A stretch of 64,000 nt of DNA from Azophilus sp965221755. Its GTDB lineage: Bacteria; Pseudomonadota; Gammaproteobacteria; Pseudomonadales; Azotimanducaceae. A program made the translations under genes and the position numbers. Shown piece by piece: positions 31,842 to 42,196 of this stretch. Location of the stretch: NCBI GenBank assembly GCA_965221755.1, contig OZ244921.1, positions 372,001-436,000 on the forward strand, read 5' to 3'. Position 1 is the stretch's first letter; each line of letters starts with the position of its first letter. The notes beneath the pieces were generated by a model. The model worked only from the letters and a program-made list of their open reading frames with translations. It ran no database searches and was not told the origin of the DNA.

Positions 31842-31877
31842 CCGCTATTGTTCGATTTGACTTCCGGGAGATTCACA

Positions 31878-34112
<2,235 letters not shown>

Positions 34113-34217
34113 GGCCGCGCCGGGCGAAGCGGCGGCGCGCCGAGGTTGGTTCGAGTTGCGCCGGCGCGAAACGCCTGTCCCCGAACGCGCAATGCGAATC
34201 CGCGGTTCAGCGGGGTT

Positions 34218-35186
34218 TCACTCACGCGCTTGATTTGGGATTGGCGTTCGGGCGTTCCCGAATGCCTCCTGAGGTTTCATGCGCTGCCGCTGCAGGATCA
34301 GCATGACCCGCATGCTGGCGACCACTGCGCTGATGTGCCGTTGCAGGGCGAAGTCCTTGTACAGCGGATCTTCGCTCAACAGCACGCACTGGTTTTGCGC
34401 ACCGCAGCGAAAACGGGTGTTGCGGCCAAAGTTGTTGCCGGCGGGGCCGTATTCGCCGAACTTGCCCGGATCCTCGTTCAAGGTCCAAAAGGCTTCCCAG
34501 GAGGCCGGCAAGCCGAACATCGGCGCTTTGATTGCGGTCAAGGTGTCCTCGGCGGTTTCCCTGAGCACGTTGCCGTAGTCGGCGGTGTCGGCCAGCACAC
34601 GGGCGCAGCTGCCCCGCACGGCGGCCGCCACTTGGTCCTCGTCGATGGGAAAGCCGCCGAACCGGTCCTTCAGGCTCAACCGCCACCAGCGGGCGGTGTA
34701 AACCGGCACCGCGCGCGCGGGGGAGGTGACATCCTGCACGTAGTTCACAATGCGCCCGAGATGCGGGAAGGCGGCAGCGTCGTCATCGGCGGTGGCCAGC
34801 GCCCGCGCTTGCGCCTTGAAGTGTTCGTGGAAGCGGGTGTCGATCACCCACAGGAGGTCGCGGTCGCCGACGCCGCTGCGATCGTAGTAGTTCCAGCGCA
34901 CCATGCGCACGAACGCGTTGGTCTCCGCCTGCCGGGCGTTGGCCCGGGCGATCATGCGCACCTGCAGGGCGTTGACCGGCGGGGTGGCGCGGTCCGCCAA
35001 GCAGCGGTTGAGTTGCTTGGCCGCCAAAAAGGTGAGCTTCTGGTGAATGGGGGATTCATAGGCGGCAGGGCCCGACGCCAGCGCCAAGGCCAGGCTGGCA
35101 ACCGCCAAGCGGGCCGTCGGGCGACGGCGGGCCAAGGCCGTCAATCTGCGTGGCGTGGCGCCTCGGGGTTGGTGCGGCAAAGTCAT
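34218..35186 (-). CDS. Exported protein of the zinc-dependent phospholipase C / S1-P1 nuclease-like type
   Basis: 322 residues from the ATG at 35186. The N-terminus is basic with a hydrophobic core (LAVASLALALASGPAA) and a likely cleavage just after it. The mature part is helical and contains WNYYDRSG, DTRFHEHFKAQA and HLGRIVNYVQDVTSPARAVPV. The Asp-x-Thr-Ser-Pro pattern after a His-containing helix recalls the helical zinc phospholipase C/P1 nuclease fold. Family membership is inferred from these motifs only. It converges with katG and is not in an operon. Confidence 0.55.
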   Translation of the reverse strand: MTLPHQPRGATPRRLTALARRRPTARLAVASLALALASGPAAYESPIHQKLTFLAAKQLNRCLADRATPPVNALQVRMIARANARQAETNAFVRMVRWNYYDRSGVGDRDLLWVIDTRFHEHFKAQARALATADDDAAAFPHLGRIVNYVQDVTSPARAVPVYTARWWRLSLKDRFGGFPIDEDQVAAAVRGSCARVLADTADYGNVLRETAEDTLTAIKAPMFGLPASWEAFWTLNEDPGKFGEYGPAGNNFGRNTRFRCGAQNQCVLLSEDPLYKDFALQRHISAVVASMRVMLILQRQRMKPQEAFGNARTPIPNQARE

Positions 35187-35227
35187 CAATCCAGTCGCCC
35201 GAGGGCATGTGTCGGCGATTATTGCCA

Positions 35228-35292
35228 AACCATCCGGCGGATGGCTACCGTTGCGTGGGCCGGGTTCCGGGATGTTTCTGAGCCGCTGCACT
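35228..35292 (+). repeat. Dispersed paired-palindrome element, partial copy K
   Basis: A small hairpin CCATCC-GGC-GGATGG is followed by a diverged right arm (GCGTGGGCCGGGTTCCGGGA, then TGTTTCTGAGCC). Hairpin 2 is missing. It lies about 40 bp upstream of the minus-strand exported protein and points at it. Confidence 0.65.
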
Positions 35293-35424
35293 TACCCCAA
35301 TCAGAAAAACCTTGATAAGGCAATCGGGTTCCGAGCGAGTTCCGAGCGTGTGTGTGTGGCAATCCGCACCTCCCTTTGGCACACTGCCCGCTTAGCCAAG
35401 CGGATGCGCAAAAGGGGAGAAGTC

Positions 35425-36507
35425 ATGAAGGCAGCGTTGCTGCGGGAAGTCAACAAGCCGCTGGAGATCGAGGACATCCAGCACGGCGACCCCGGCCCTC
35501 GGGAGGTGCTGGTGCGCACTGTGGCGGCGGGGGTGTGCCATTCGGACCTGCACTTTCACAACGGCTCCTATCCGCATCCGATGCCGGCGGTGCTCGGCCA
35601 TGAATCGGCCGGCGTGGTCGAGGCGGTGGGCAGCATGGTCACCTACGTCAAGCCCGGCGATCACGTCATCACCTGCCTGTCGGCGTTTTGCGGCCACTGC
35701 GAGCACTGCCTGACCGGCCACATGTCGCTTTGCATGGAGCCCGAGCTGCAGCGCGGCCCCGAGCAGGCGCCGCGCTTGGCCAAGAACGGCGAGGCCGTCG
35801 CCCAGTTCCTGAACCTATCGTCGTTCGCGGAGTACATGCTGGTGCATGAGCACGCCATCGCCAAGATCCGCGAGGACATGCCCTTGGACCGGGCGGCGCT
35901 GATCGGCTGCGCCGTCACCACCGGCGTCGGCGCGGTGATTCACACCGCTGCGGTGGAGCCGGGCGCCACCGTGGCCGTCATCGGCTGCGGCGGCGTCGGT
36001 TTGGCCGCCGTCAACGGCGCCGCCATTGCCGGGGCCGGGCGCATCATCGCCGTGGATCGAGTGCCCGCCAAGCTCGACTTGGCGATGAAGTTCGGCGCCA
36101 CCGACCAGATCAACGCCAGCGACGTGGACCCGGTCAAGGCGGTGCGGGAGCTGACCGGCGGCGGGGTGCATTACGCCTTTGAGGCCATTGGCCTTGCCGT
36201 GACCGCCCAGCAGGCCTTTAAGATGATTGGCCGCGGCGGCACCGCCACCATCATCGGCATGATTCCGGTCGGCATCATGGTGGAGCTGCACGGGCCGGAG
36301 TTTCTGGCGGAGAAGAAGCTGCAGGGTTCAAACATGGGCTCCAACCGCTTCCGGGTGGACATGCCCCGGTTCGTGGACTTCTACCTGCAGGGCAAGCTGC
36401 ACCTCGACGACCTGATCTCAAGCCGCATCCGCCTTGAGGACGTCAATGACGCCTTCGCCCAACTGGAAACCGGCGAAGTGGCCCGCAACGTGATCATGTT
36501 TGAGTGA
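35425..36507 (+). CDS. Zinc-dependent alcohol dehydrogenase (class III-like MDR family)
   Basis: 360 residues, GGGGAGA before the ATG. Catalytic zinc ligands are in GVCHSDLHFHNG and LGHESAG. The structural zinc loop is CGHCEHCLTGHMSLC (four Cys), and the NAD(P)-binding motif is VIGCGGVGLAAVNGA. It oxidises a primary alcohol or a thiol adduct; substrate unknown. It resembles NDMA-dependent or class III dehydrogenases in domain order. It stands alone, with a repeat element following its stop. Confidence 0.92.
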   Translation: MKAALLREVNKPLEIEDIQHGDPGPREVLVRTVAAGVCHSDLHFHNGSYPHPMPAVLGHESAGVVEAVGSMVTYVKPGDHVITCLSAFCGHCEHCLTGHMSLCMEPELQRGPEQAPRLAKNGEAVAQFLNLSSFAEYMLVHEHAIAKIREDMPLDRAALIGCAVTTGVGAVIHTAAVEPGATVAVIGCGGVGLAAVNGAAIAGAGRIIAVDRVPAKLDLAMKFGATDQINASDVDPVKAVRELTGGGVHYAFEAIGLAVTAQQAFKMIGRGGTATIIGMIPVGIMVELHGPEFLAEKKLQGSNMGSNRFRVDMPRFVDFYLQGKLHLDDLISSRIRLEDVNDAFAQLETGEVARNVIMFE

Positions 36508-36555
36508 GAGTTGGCGTCGGAATCCCTCAATGCCCAGCCATTGACGGCTATCCGC

Positions 36556-36648
36556 AACGGCTCGGAAACGTTTTGGAGCCTGACCCGCACGCAACGGCAT
36601 CGGAGTTTCGCGTACGCGAAACTCCATCCGCGACCGTCAGGTCGCGCG
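36556..36648 (-). repeat. Dispersed paired-palindrome element, copy D
   Basis: Right arm GGCTCGGAAACGTTTTGGAG, hairpin 2 GGAGTTTCGC-GTAC-GCGAAACTCC and hairpin 1 CGCGACC-GTCA-GGTCGCG (ending at 36647). It points at the secreted protein gene 62 bp downstream. Confidence 0.9.
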
Positions 36649-36649
36649 C

Positions 36650-36679
36650 TTGCGGCAGTCGTGCTGGCGAGGGTATGTT
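36650..36679 (+). promoter_or_regulatory. Putative promoter of the secreted-protein gene
   Basis: TTGCGG (36650-36655) and TATGTT (36674-36679) with 18-bp spacing, directly abutting the hairpin 1 end of repeat copy D. TATAGC at 36679 is an alternative -10. Confidence 0.4.
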
Positions 36680-36709
36680 ATAGCCACCCAACACGGTAAG
36701 GAGGAATCC

Positions 36710-37330
36710 ATGAAACCATCAATGCAGCCGGCGCTTCGTCATCGGCCCCACGACCGACAACGCACGGCTCGCGGAGAAACGCGGTTGGCTGCTTCTTTCG
36801 TTTTGCGGGATTTCCGCCTGCTGCCCTTCAACCAGCTGGCTTGGCGCTCCGGACTCGCAGCCCTGCTTTTCGCATTCATGCCGGTTTTCGGCGGAACAGC
36901 GCATGCAAACTGTTTCAAATCGGTTTCCCTCGGTGAGTATCCACTTGGTGAATGGTCTGATGCCGGTCGAACTTGGGTCGTATCCGATACTGTCGGGTCG
37001 TTCTCCGATGCCTTCACAACACAGTCCGAATTGCGGGCACAGAGAGACGCGCTCATTGGCCAGTGTTCCGCAAAGGGAAACGCGGTCATTGCCGAGGTCG
37101 AGAAGCGTCTGAACGAACGTAAGGCCGACCTTGGCGCCGAATTCGACAGGACGTGTACCGACTTGGCGTTCTGCCCGCTGGTTCGTGACATTTCGATTCA
37201 GTCACGGGAACGCGAGATCGATCAGGAAATCAGCAGAATGCAGTCGTGGTATCGGGCAAGCATCGACCGCTGTGAAGGACATTTCAATTACATGTTCAAT
37301 ACGCTGTCGCCTCGAATATGCTCGCAGTAA
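36710..37330 (+). CDS. Secreted protein of unknown function
   Basis: 206 residues with a strong TAAGGAGG ribosome binding site. A long N-terminal region ends in a signal peptide (LAALLFAFMPVFGGTAHA, cleavage near residue 66). The mature 140 residues contain six Cys (in ANCFKS, GQCSAK, RTCTDLAFC, DRCEG and RICSQ), compatible with disulfides, and a central helical segment with many Lys and Glu. No family recognised. Expressed alone behind repeat copy D. Confidence 0.75.
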   Translation: MKPSMQPALRHRPHDRQRTARGETRLAASFVLRDFRLLPFNQLAWRSGLAALLFAFMPVFGGTAHANCFKSVSLGEYPLGEWSDAGRTWVVSDTVGSFSDAFTTQSELRAQRDALIGQCSAKGNAVIAEVEKRLNERKADLGAEFDRTCTDLAFCPLVRDISIQSREREIDQEISRMQSWYRASIDRCEGHFNYMFNTLSPRICSQ

Positions 37331-37837
37331 TCCCCTTCAGCACCATGGCTGTGAAGCGCATGCCGGCGGCTGCCGAGCGCCTTGGCGTCGGGGGTTTCCA
37401 TACGGACGGCGCATGAGGCAGCGGGGGTGTCGGCCGTCATGGCCGGCGCCTCCTCGGCTTCGGCCCAACCCGGCCTGTCGCGGGCGGGCAGCGGATTGCC
37501 GGGACGGCGTTCTGCTGCGGGCCGCTGTCGGCGGGTGCCTCACTCGATCCGGAGCCCAGCGATGGGGGTCGAGCTGGGCGGCCTGACGGGCTGGCTGCAA
37601 ACCGAGGAATAGGCTGGCGGCAACGAAGGTGGAGCATCCGCTCCGGTGCGGGAAGCGGCGCTTCGGCTGTTCGAAGGCGCGCTGCCGGGGCTTGGCGAGG
37701 AACACGCAGCGGACCGCGCTGCTACTTGCTCATCGCCTGCCGGCCGCGATCCGCGAAGGGCCGCTAAAGGGCGCCCGGGACGGCCATGTCCAAGTACGCT
37801 CCATGCCTTGAAGGCATGCTTTCGCTCCTTTCCATGC
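37331..37837. other. Gene-free or decayed region
   Basis: Several short frames exist on both strands but none has a recognisable product, start context or plausible composition. It may be decayed coding DNA. A 17-bp palindrome CATGCCTT-G-AAGGCATG lies at 37802-37818. Confidence 0.5.
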
Positions 37838-37985
37838 CGGTTGATCTCAAAAAACGAAGTCAACCGCAAGCCCGCGAGCTTTCGGCCCGATCGGGCCGAA
37901 AGCTCGATTGGAGTTTGGCGATCGCCAAACTCCGCGCTCGTCGCGTGGGTCAGGCTCCGAAATGTTTCTGAGCCCGCACAGCCCG
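37838..37985 (+). repeat. Dispersed paired-palindrome element, variant copy E
   Basis: The conserved right arm (GCGCTCGTCGCGTGGGTCAG and TTCTGAGCCCGCACAG) is present, but both hairpins have new sequence. Hairpin 1 is a 32-bp perfect palindrome (37875-37906, half-site CGAGCTTTCGGCCCGA). Hairpin 2 is a 24-bp perfect palindrome (37910-37933, half-site GGAGTTTGGCGA). An additional stem CGGTTGA/TCAACCG lies at 37838-37866. No gene with a convincing start lies on the side it points to. Confidence 0.85.
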
Positions 37986-38139
37986 GCGAAAAATGCCGCC
38001 TTGTTCAGACCCTCCCTAGGCCATTTCCCCCTTGGCAAGATGCGGCAACGCCGTGTGGCAGCCCCCCACACAAGGCGGAGCAACGCGGCCAAGGGGCGAA
38101 ATGGCCATGAACAATCACACCAATTAACCGGATGGGACA

Positions 38140-39501
38140 CTAACGGATTGCGACGTACCCGAAGCGTCCCGAACGGTACACCCGCAGCAGGATCTGTTGA
38201 GCCCCGCTGCCGACGTTCTCCCGCAGGTCCTTGAGTTCGCGCACCGTCTTGCGGTTGACCGCCACCAGCACGTCGCCCTGGCGCAGGCCCGCCTGCCAAG
38301 CGCGGCTGCCGTTTTCGATGCCGGTGACCAGAACCCCGGCACTGGCTTCCTCTTGGTCCCGGAAGTTCTGCAGTTCGGTGCCGGCCAAGCGTGGATCGAT
38401 GAGTTCGCCGGCCACCTTCTCAAGCAGGTCCTCCTCGACGGTGATGCGAACTTCGCGGCGGCTGCCGGCGCGCAGAATCTCAAGCTCCAATTGGTCGCCG
38501 ACGAACACCGAGGCCGTTTGACTGTGGAAGTCCCCCACTTTACGGATGTCCCGGTTGCCGATGCGGGTGATGACGTCGCCGGTTTCGACCGCCCCGGCGG
38601 CGGCGCCGCTCGGCGCGACCGCCACCACCACCACGCCCTCCTCGTTGCCAACGCCGAAGGCCTCGGCCAAGTCGGGGTTCATCTCCTGCACCTCCAGGCC
38701 CAGATAGCCGCGCCGCACTTCGCCGTGTTCGATGATTTGGTCCATCACCGCGCGCACCAGATTGGCGGGGATGGCGAAGCCGATGCCCACGTTGACGCCC
38801 GCCGGGGAGTAGAGGGCGGCGTTGATGCCGACCAGCGCGCCGCTGAGATCCACCAAGGCGCCGCCGGAGTTGCCGGGGTTGATCGAGGCATCGGTTTGAA
38901 TGAAGTCCTCGAAGCCCTCCAGCCCCAAGCCGCTGCGTCCGAGGGCGCTGACGATGCCGCTGGTCACCGTCTGGTTGAGGCCGAACGGATTGCCGATGGC
39001 CACCACGAAGTCGCCCACCCGCAGGGCGTCGGAGTCGCCGAATTCGATTTGCGCGAGCTGCCCGGCATCCACCTTGAGGACGGCCAGATCCACTTCCGGG
39101 TCGGCGCCGATCAGCTCGGCATTGAGCACCCGCCCGTCCGACAGGGTGATGTCAACCGCATCCGCCCGCGCCACCACATGGTTGTTGGTGAGGATGTGCC
39201 CCTCGCGCCCATTGACGATGACGCCGCTGCCGGCGCTGCGGGTGCGCCGGTAGCGCTGCCGGTCGGGGACGTTGAAGAAGCGGCGGAAGAAAGGATCCTC
39301 CAGCAGCGGATTGCGCACCGCGGTGGTGGTGTGGGTGGCGATGTTGACCACCGCCGGGTTCACCCGTGCCAGCATCGGCGCCAGGCTGGGCAGGGGCTGG
39401 CCGTCGGGCAGTTGGGCGGGCAGGGCGGATTGGGCCGCCGGCCCCGCTCCAAGGGCCAGTGCGGCAGCGATGAGCCATTGCGGCAGGAATTTGGTTTTCA
39501 T
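38140..39501 (-). CDS. degP: DegP/DegQ-type periplasmic serine protease (Do family)
   Basis: 453 residues from the ATG at 39501, with a signal peptide (LIAAALALGAGPAAQSA). The trypsin-like domain has the triad His in TNNHVVARAD, Asp in DPEVDLAVLK and Ser in NPGNSGGAL. Two PDZ domains follow (about 255-345 and 365-450). It degrades or chaperones misfolded envelope proteins; length and domain order fit DegP/DegQ/MucD, which cannot be told apart here. It lies 62 bp downstream of tRNA-Gly on the same strand and may share its transcript. The region 37986-38139 after it has no gene. Confidence 0.95.
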   Translation of the reverse strand: MKTKFLPQWLIAAALALGAGPAAQSALPAQLPDGQPLPSLAPMLARVNPAVVNIATHTTTAVRNPLLEDPFFRRFFNVPDRQRYRRTRSAGSGVIVNGREGHILTNNHVVARADAVDITLSDGRVLNAELIGADPEVDLAVLKVDAGQLAQIEFGDSDALRVGDFVVAIGNPFGLNQTVTSGIVSALGRSGLGLEGFEDFIQTDASINPGNSGGALVDLSGALVGINAALYSPAGVNVGIGFAIPANLVRAVMDQIIEHGEVRRGYLGLEVQEMNPDLAEAFGVGNEEGVVVVAVAPSGAAAGAVETGDVITRIGNRDIRKVGDFHSQTASVFVGDQLELEILRAGSRREVRITVEEDLLEKVAGELIDPRLAGTELQNFRDQEEASAGVLVTGIENGSRAWQAGLRQGDVLVAVNRKTVRELKDLRENVGSGAQQILLRVYRSGRFGYVAIR

Positions 39502-39563
39502 GCGGTTGCGGACGTTTCCAAGTGAACTCAAGGCTTTCGGGGAGACCCGGAGGAAAGCGGCTT

Positions 39564-39639
39564 TGGAGCGGGAAACGGGACTCGAACCCGCGACAACTTG
39601 CTTGGGAAGCAAGCGCTCTACCAACTGAGCTATTCCCGC
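39564..39639 (-). tRNA. tRNA-Gly(CCC)
   Basis: A 76-base cloverleaf including an encoded 3' CCA. The acceptor stem is GCGGGAA/TTCCCGC, the D arm holds AGCTCAGTTGGTAGAGC, the anticodon stem is CTTGC/GCAAG with loop TTCCCAA (anticodon CCC), and the T arm is GCGGGTTCGAGTCCCGT. Confidence 0.96.
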
Positions 39640-39688
39640 ATGAACCGCGCGCCGGCGATTCGCCGCCGCCGTTGGGCCGGACGCGACG

Positions 39689-39694
39689 ATTGTA
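39689..39694 (-). promoter_or_regulatory. Putative -10 element of the tRNA-Gly gene
   Basis: TACAAT on the minus strand, 50 bp upstream of the tRNA 5' end. The -35 is not clear. The region lies between repeat copy F and the tRNA. Confidence 0.4.
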
Positions 39695-39720
39695 ACCCAT
39701 TCAATGACCATGGCGCGGAA

Positions 39721-39924
39721 GCGCGACCTGACGGTCGCGGCGAACCTACGGTTCGTTGGAGTTTCGCTGCGCGAAACTCCGTTGCCGCAGCATGGGTCAG
39801 GTTCCGAAATGTTCCCGAGCCCGCACAGGCGCGACCTGACGGTCGCGGATGGAGTTTCGCTGGCGCGAAACTCCGCGCTCGTCGCTTAGATCAGATTCCG
39901 GTATGTTTCTGAGCCCGCACAGGC
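39721..39924 (+). repeat. Dispersed paired-palindrome element, tandem copies F1 and F2
   Basis: F1 (39721-39828) has hairpin 1 GCGACC-TGAC-GGTCGC, an extra small hairpin CGAACC-TAC-GGTTCG, hairpin 2 and the right arm. F2 (39829-39924) has hairpin 1, hairpin 2 and the right arm. Both point at the minus-strand tRNA-Gly/degP unit about 80 bp away. Confidence 0.92.
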
Positions 39925-39936
39925 GAGGCGGGCCGC

Positions 39937-40494
39937 CTAGTCCGCGGCCGTCAGCCGCCGCGCCCGGTGGATGACGACCGGCGTGACCGGCACCCCGGCC
40001 ATGCCGTTTCGCACTTCGGTATCCGTCAGCTCGATGTCCGCCACCGCCTCCATGCCGGCTGCCACCCTGCCGAACACGGTGTAGCCGAAGCCGTCGCCCT
40101 GGGGGTCCAGATGGGCGTTGTCGTTGACGTTGATGTAGAACTGCGCATCCGCCGAATGGGGATCGGCCAGCCGTGCCATGGCCACCGTGCCGCGACGATT
40201 GGCCAGCCCGTTGCGGGACTCGTTGGGCACTTGGCGCGGTGGCTCGCGATGGTTGAGCTGGGCGTCGTAGCCGCCCGCTTGAATGACGAAGTTGGCCACC
40301 ACGCGGTGAAAGACCAAGCCGTCGTAGAAGTTGCCGTCCACCAGATCGAGGAAGTTCGCAGCCGTTTGCGGCGCCTCGGCCAGGTGCAGCTCGATGTCGA
40401 TGTTCCCGGCGCTGGTCTCCAAGCGCACCATCGTCACCTCGGCCGCCACGCCCAGGCTGGCAAACAAAAGACAGGCCAACAAGCCGTTGCGCAT
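39937..40494 (-). CDS. Exported cyclophilin-type peptidyl-prolyl isomerase
   Basis: 185 residues with AAGGAGC before the ATG and a signal peptide (LLACLLFASLGVAA). The cyclophilin core is complete: FHRVVANFVIQAGGYD with the catalytic Arg, then AMARLADPHSADAQFYIN and GYTVFGRVAAGMEAV. It should accelerate proline isomerisation during periplasmic folding, like PpiA. It follows pdxJ on the same strand with an 18-bp gap upstream of the pdxJ stop side, and is transcribed separately towards the repeats. Confidence 0.93.
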   Translation of the reverse strand: MRNGLLACLLFASLGVAAEVTMVRLETSAGNIDIELHLAEAPQTAANFLDLVDGNFYDGLVFHRVVANFVIQAGGYDAQLNHREPPRQVPNESRNGLANRRGTVAMARLADPHSADAQFYINVNDNAHLDPQGDGFGYTVFGRVAAGMEAVADIELTDTEVRNGMAGVPVTPVVIHRARRLTAAD

Positions 40495-40512
40495 GACTTT
40501 GCTCCTTGTTTC

Positions 40513-41298
40513 TTATCCTATGGTTGGGGATTCGCCGTCGAGGGCCCGCCGGAACGCCCGCACCGTGGCGGTGAGGCCATCGTCGAGGGCGCGGGCGATC
40601 AGCGCGTGGCCGATCGACACCTCGCTCACTTCGGCTACGCGGCGGAACAGGGCCAGGTTGTCCACATCGAGATCGTGTCCCGCGTTGACCCCAAGGCCGA
40701 GTTCAACAGCGCGCCGGGCCGCTGCTTGGTAGCTGGCCAGGGACGCGCGGCTGCGGGGGTGGTCGATGCCGAATTCGGCCACGGCCTGGGCAAAGGGACC
40801 GGTGAACAGCTCGATTCGGTCGGCGCCGATTTCCCGGGCGAGGGCGATTTGCTCAAGGTCGGGGTCCATGAACAGGCTGACTCGGGCGCCTTGGCCTTGG
40901 TAGCGCCTGATTTTGCCGATCAGCGCTGCGTTGTCGCCGCGCAGGTCGAAGCCGTGGTCGGAGGTGAGTTGATCGTCGCCATCGGGAACCAGGGTGGCTT
41001 GCTGGGGACGGGCCTGCTTGATGAGGGCGTCGAATCCGGGATAGCCGTTGTCCCGAGGTCCGGCGAAGGGATTGCCCTCGATGTTGAACTCCGCGCCCGA
41101 ACGGCTTTCGAGCAGGCGGGCGAGCGCGAGGACGTCGTCAGGGCGGATGTGCCGCTGGTCCGGGCGGGGATGCGCCGTGATGCCGTCCGCGCCTGCCCCG
41201 AGGACGGTTTCGGCGGCGTCGGTGACGCTCGGTGCTTGGCCGGCCCTGGCGTTGCGCAGCAACGCTACTTTATTGAGATTGACGCTCAAGGCGGTCAT
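40513..41298 (-). CDS. pdxJ: Pyridoxine 5'-phosphate synthase
   Basis: 261 residues. PdxJ condenses 3-amino-2-oxopropyl phosphate with deoxyxylulose 5-phosphate in vitamin B6 synthesis. The TIM-barrel motifs are present: SVNLNKVALLRNAR, ITAHPRPDQRHI, EFNIEGNP, LGVNAGHDLD. The start used is the ATG at 41298, which is the seventh and last of seven identical start regions in a 47-bp tandem repeat upstream. The first eight codons are part of the repeat. Usual partners recO or acpS are not adjacent. Confidence 0.95.
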   Translation of the reverse strand: MTALSVNLNKVALLRNARAGQAPSVTDAAETVLGAGADGITAHPRPDQRHIRPDDVLALARLLESRSGAEFNIEGNPFAGPRDNGYPGFDALIKQARPQQATLVPDGDDQLTSDHGFDLRGDNAALIGKIRRYQGQGARVSLFMDPDLEQIALAREIGADRIELFTGPFAQAVAEFGIDHPRSRASLASYQAAARRAVELGLGVNAGHDLDVDNLALFRRVAEVSEVSIGHALIARALDDGLTATVRAFRRALDGESPTIG

Positions 41299-41580
41299 GG
41301 GCAGGCTGAAGGCTCCCCGTCGAGATTGACGCTCAAGGCGGTCATGGGCAGGCTGAAGGCTCCCCGTCGAGATTGACGCTCAAGGCGGTCATGGGCAGGC
41401 TGAAGGCTCCCCGTCGAGATTGACGCTCAAGGCGGTCATGGGCAGGCTGAAGGCTCCCCGTCGAGATTGACGCTCAAGGCGGTCATGGGCAGGCTGAAGG
41501 CTCCCCGTCGAGATTGACGCTCAAGGCGGTCATGGGCAGGCTGAAGGCTCCCCGTCGAGATTGACGCTCAAGGCGGTCAT
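41275..41580 (-). repeat. 47-bp tandem repeat at the pdxJ start (6.5 copies) forming coupled mini-ORFs
   Basis: Units start at 41275, 41322, 41369, 41416, 41463, 41510 and 41557 (last is 24 bp). They are identical. Each holds a pdxJ-like start; ATG codons on the minus strand begin at 41580, 41533, 41486, 41439, 41392, 41345 and 41298. The first six each open a 16-codon frame (MTALSVNLDGEPSACP) whose TGA overlaps the next ATG as ATGA, and the seventh is pdxJ. GGGGAG lies 14 bp before each repeated ATG. Confidence 0.96.
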
Positions 41581-41605
41581 TGGCGGCTTGCCGGCGCCGG
41601 CCCGG

Positions 41606-42196
41606 TCAGGACCAAGCCTTGCGCTTGGGACGGGCGCTGATGATCAGGCCGAGGACCAGGCCGATGACGAACAAGCCGAAGCCCAGCACCGGCCAGTGGT
41701 CGCGCAGGCTGCGAACCATGTTCGGGGGCGGAGCGGCAGGCTTGGGTTCAGGTTGCGCGAGCAGGCCTGTCAGCTCTTCAATTTGCCGTCCCAATCCGTC
41801 CATTTGCGCCTTCAGGGCCGCATCGGCGGGCCCATTGCGCGTCCCGCTGCCCGCCGCGTCAAGCTCGGCGCGCTGCTCCGCAACGGTGTCCAACAGCGCC
41901 GCAATGCGCTCTTCAGCGGCTTGCAGCCGATCCCGGGCAATGGGCGTGGCGGTCAGATACTGGCCGTGAACCCAGCCTTGGCGTCCGTCCTCGGTGAGCA
42001 CCTCAAGAAATTCGCTGCCGTCGTCGCGGCCCATCACCTGCAGGGCTTCGCCGCTGGTCAAGCTTGGCCGCAGAACGCCAGCCGCGCTCGAAGGCCCGTC
42101 GCGCAGGTTCAAGGTCAGCCGATCGCTCACGTACAGCGTTTCCGAGTGGGCGACGGCGCTGGCCAGCAGCGCGCCAAGCAGGGCGATGCGCCTCAC
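41606..42196 (-). CDS. SH3-domain membrane protein (TIGR04211/YgiM-like)
   Basis: 196 residues starting at GTG. It has a signal peptide (LLGALLASAVAHS) and an SH3b domain (LNLRDGPSSAAGVLRPSLTS to GWVHGQYL, about 22-85). A coiled coil (about 90-145) is followed by a C-terminal transmembrane helix (VLGFGLFVIGLVLGLIIS) and a basic tail. This order is characteristic of the TIGR04211 family. It is likely a periplasmic cell-wall-linked protein held in the inner membrane. The start overlaps the yciB stop as GTGA, so the two form an operon. Confidence 0.9.
   Translation of the reverse strand: MRRIALLGALLASAVAHSETLYVSDRLTLNLRDGPSSAAGVLRPSLTSGEALQVMGRDDGSEFLEVLTEDGRQGWVHGQYLTATPIARDRLQAAEERIAALLDTVAEQRAELDAAGSGTRNGPADAALKAQMDGLGRQIEELTGLLAQPEPKPAAPPPNMVRSLRDHWPVLGFGLFVIGLVLGLIISARPKRKAWS

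Noticed and set aside
37331..37837. Short minus-strand frames facing repeat copy E
   Set aside because: Starts are TTG codons without ribosome binding sites and the translations lack any recognisable feature.
38197..39525. 442-codon frame antisense to degP
   Set aside because: Shadow frame; degP has complete catalytic motifs on the other strand.
41275..41580. CRISPR array at the 47-bp repeats
   Set aside because: The units are contiguous and identical with no variable spacers, and they overlap the pdxJ start; there are no cas genes.
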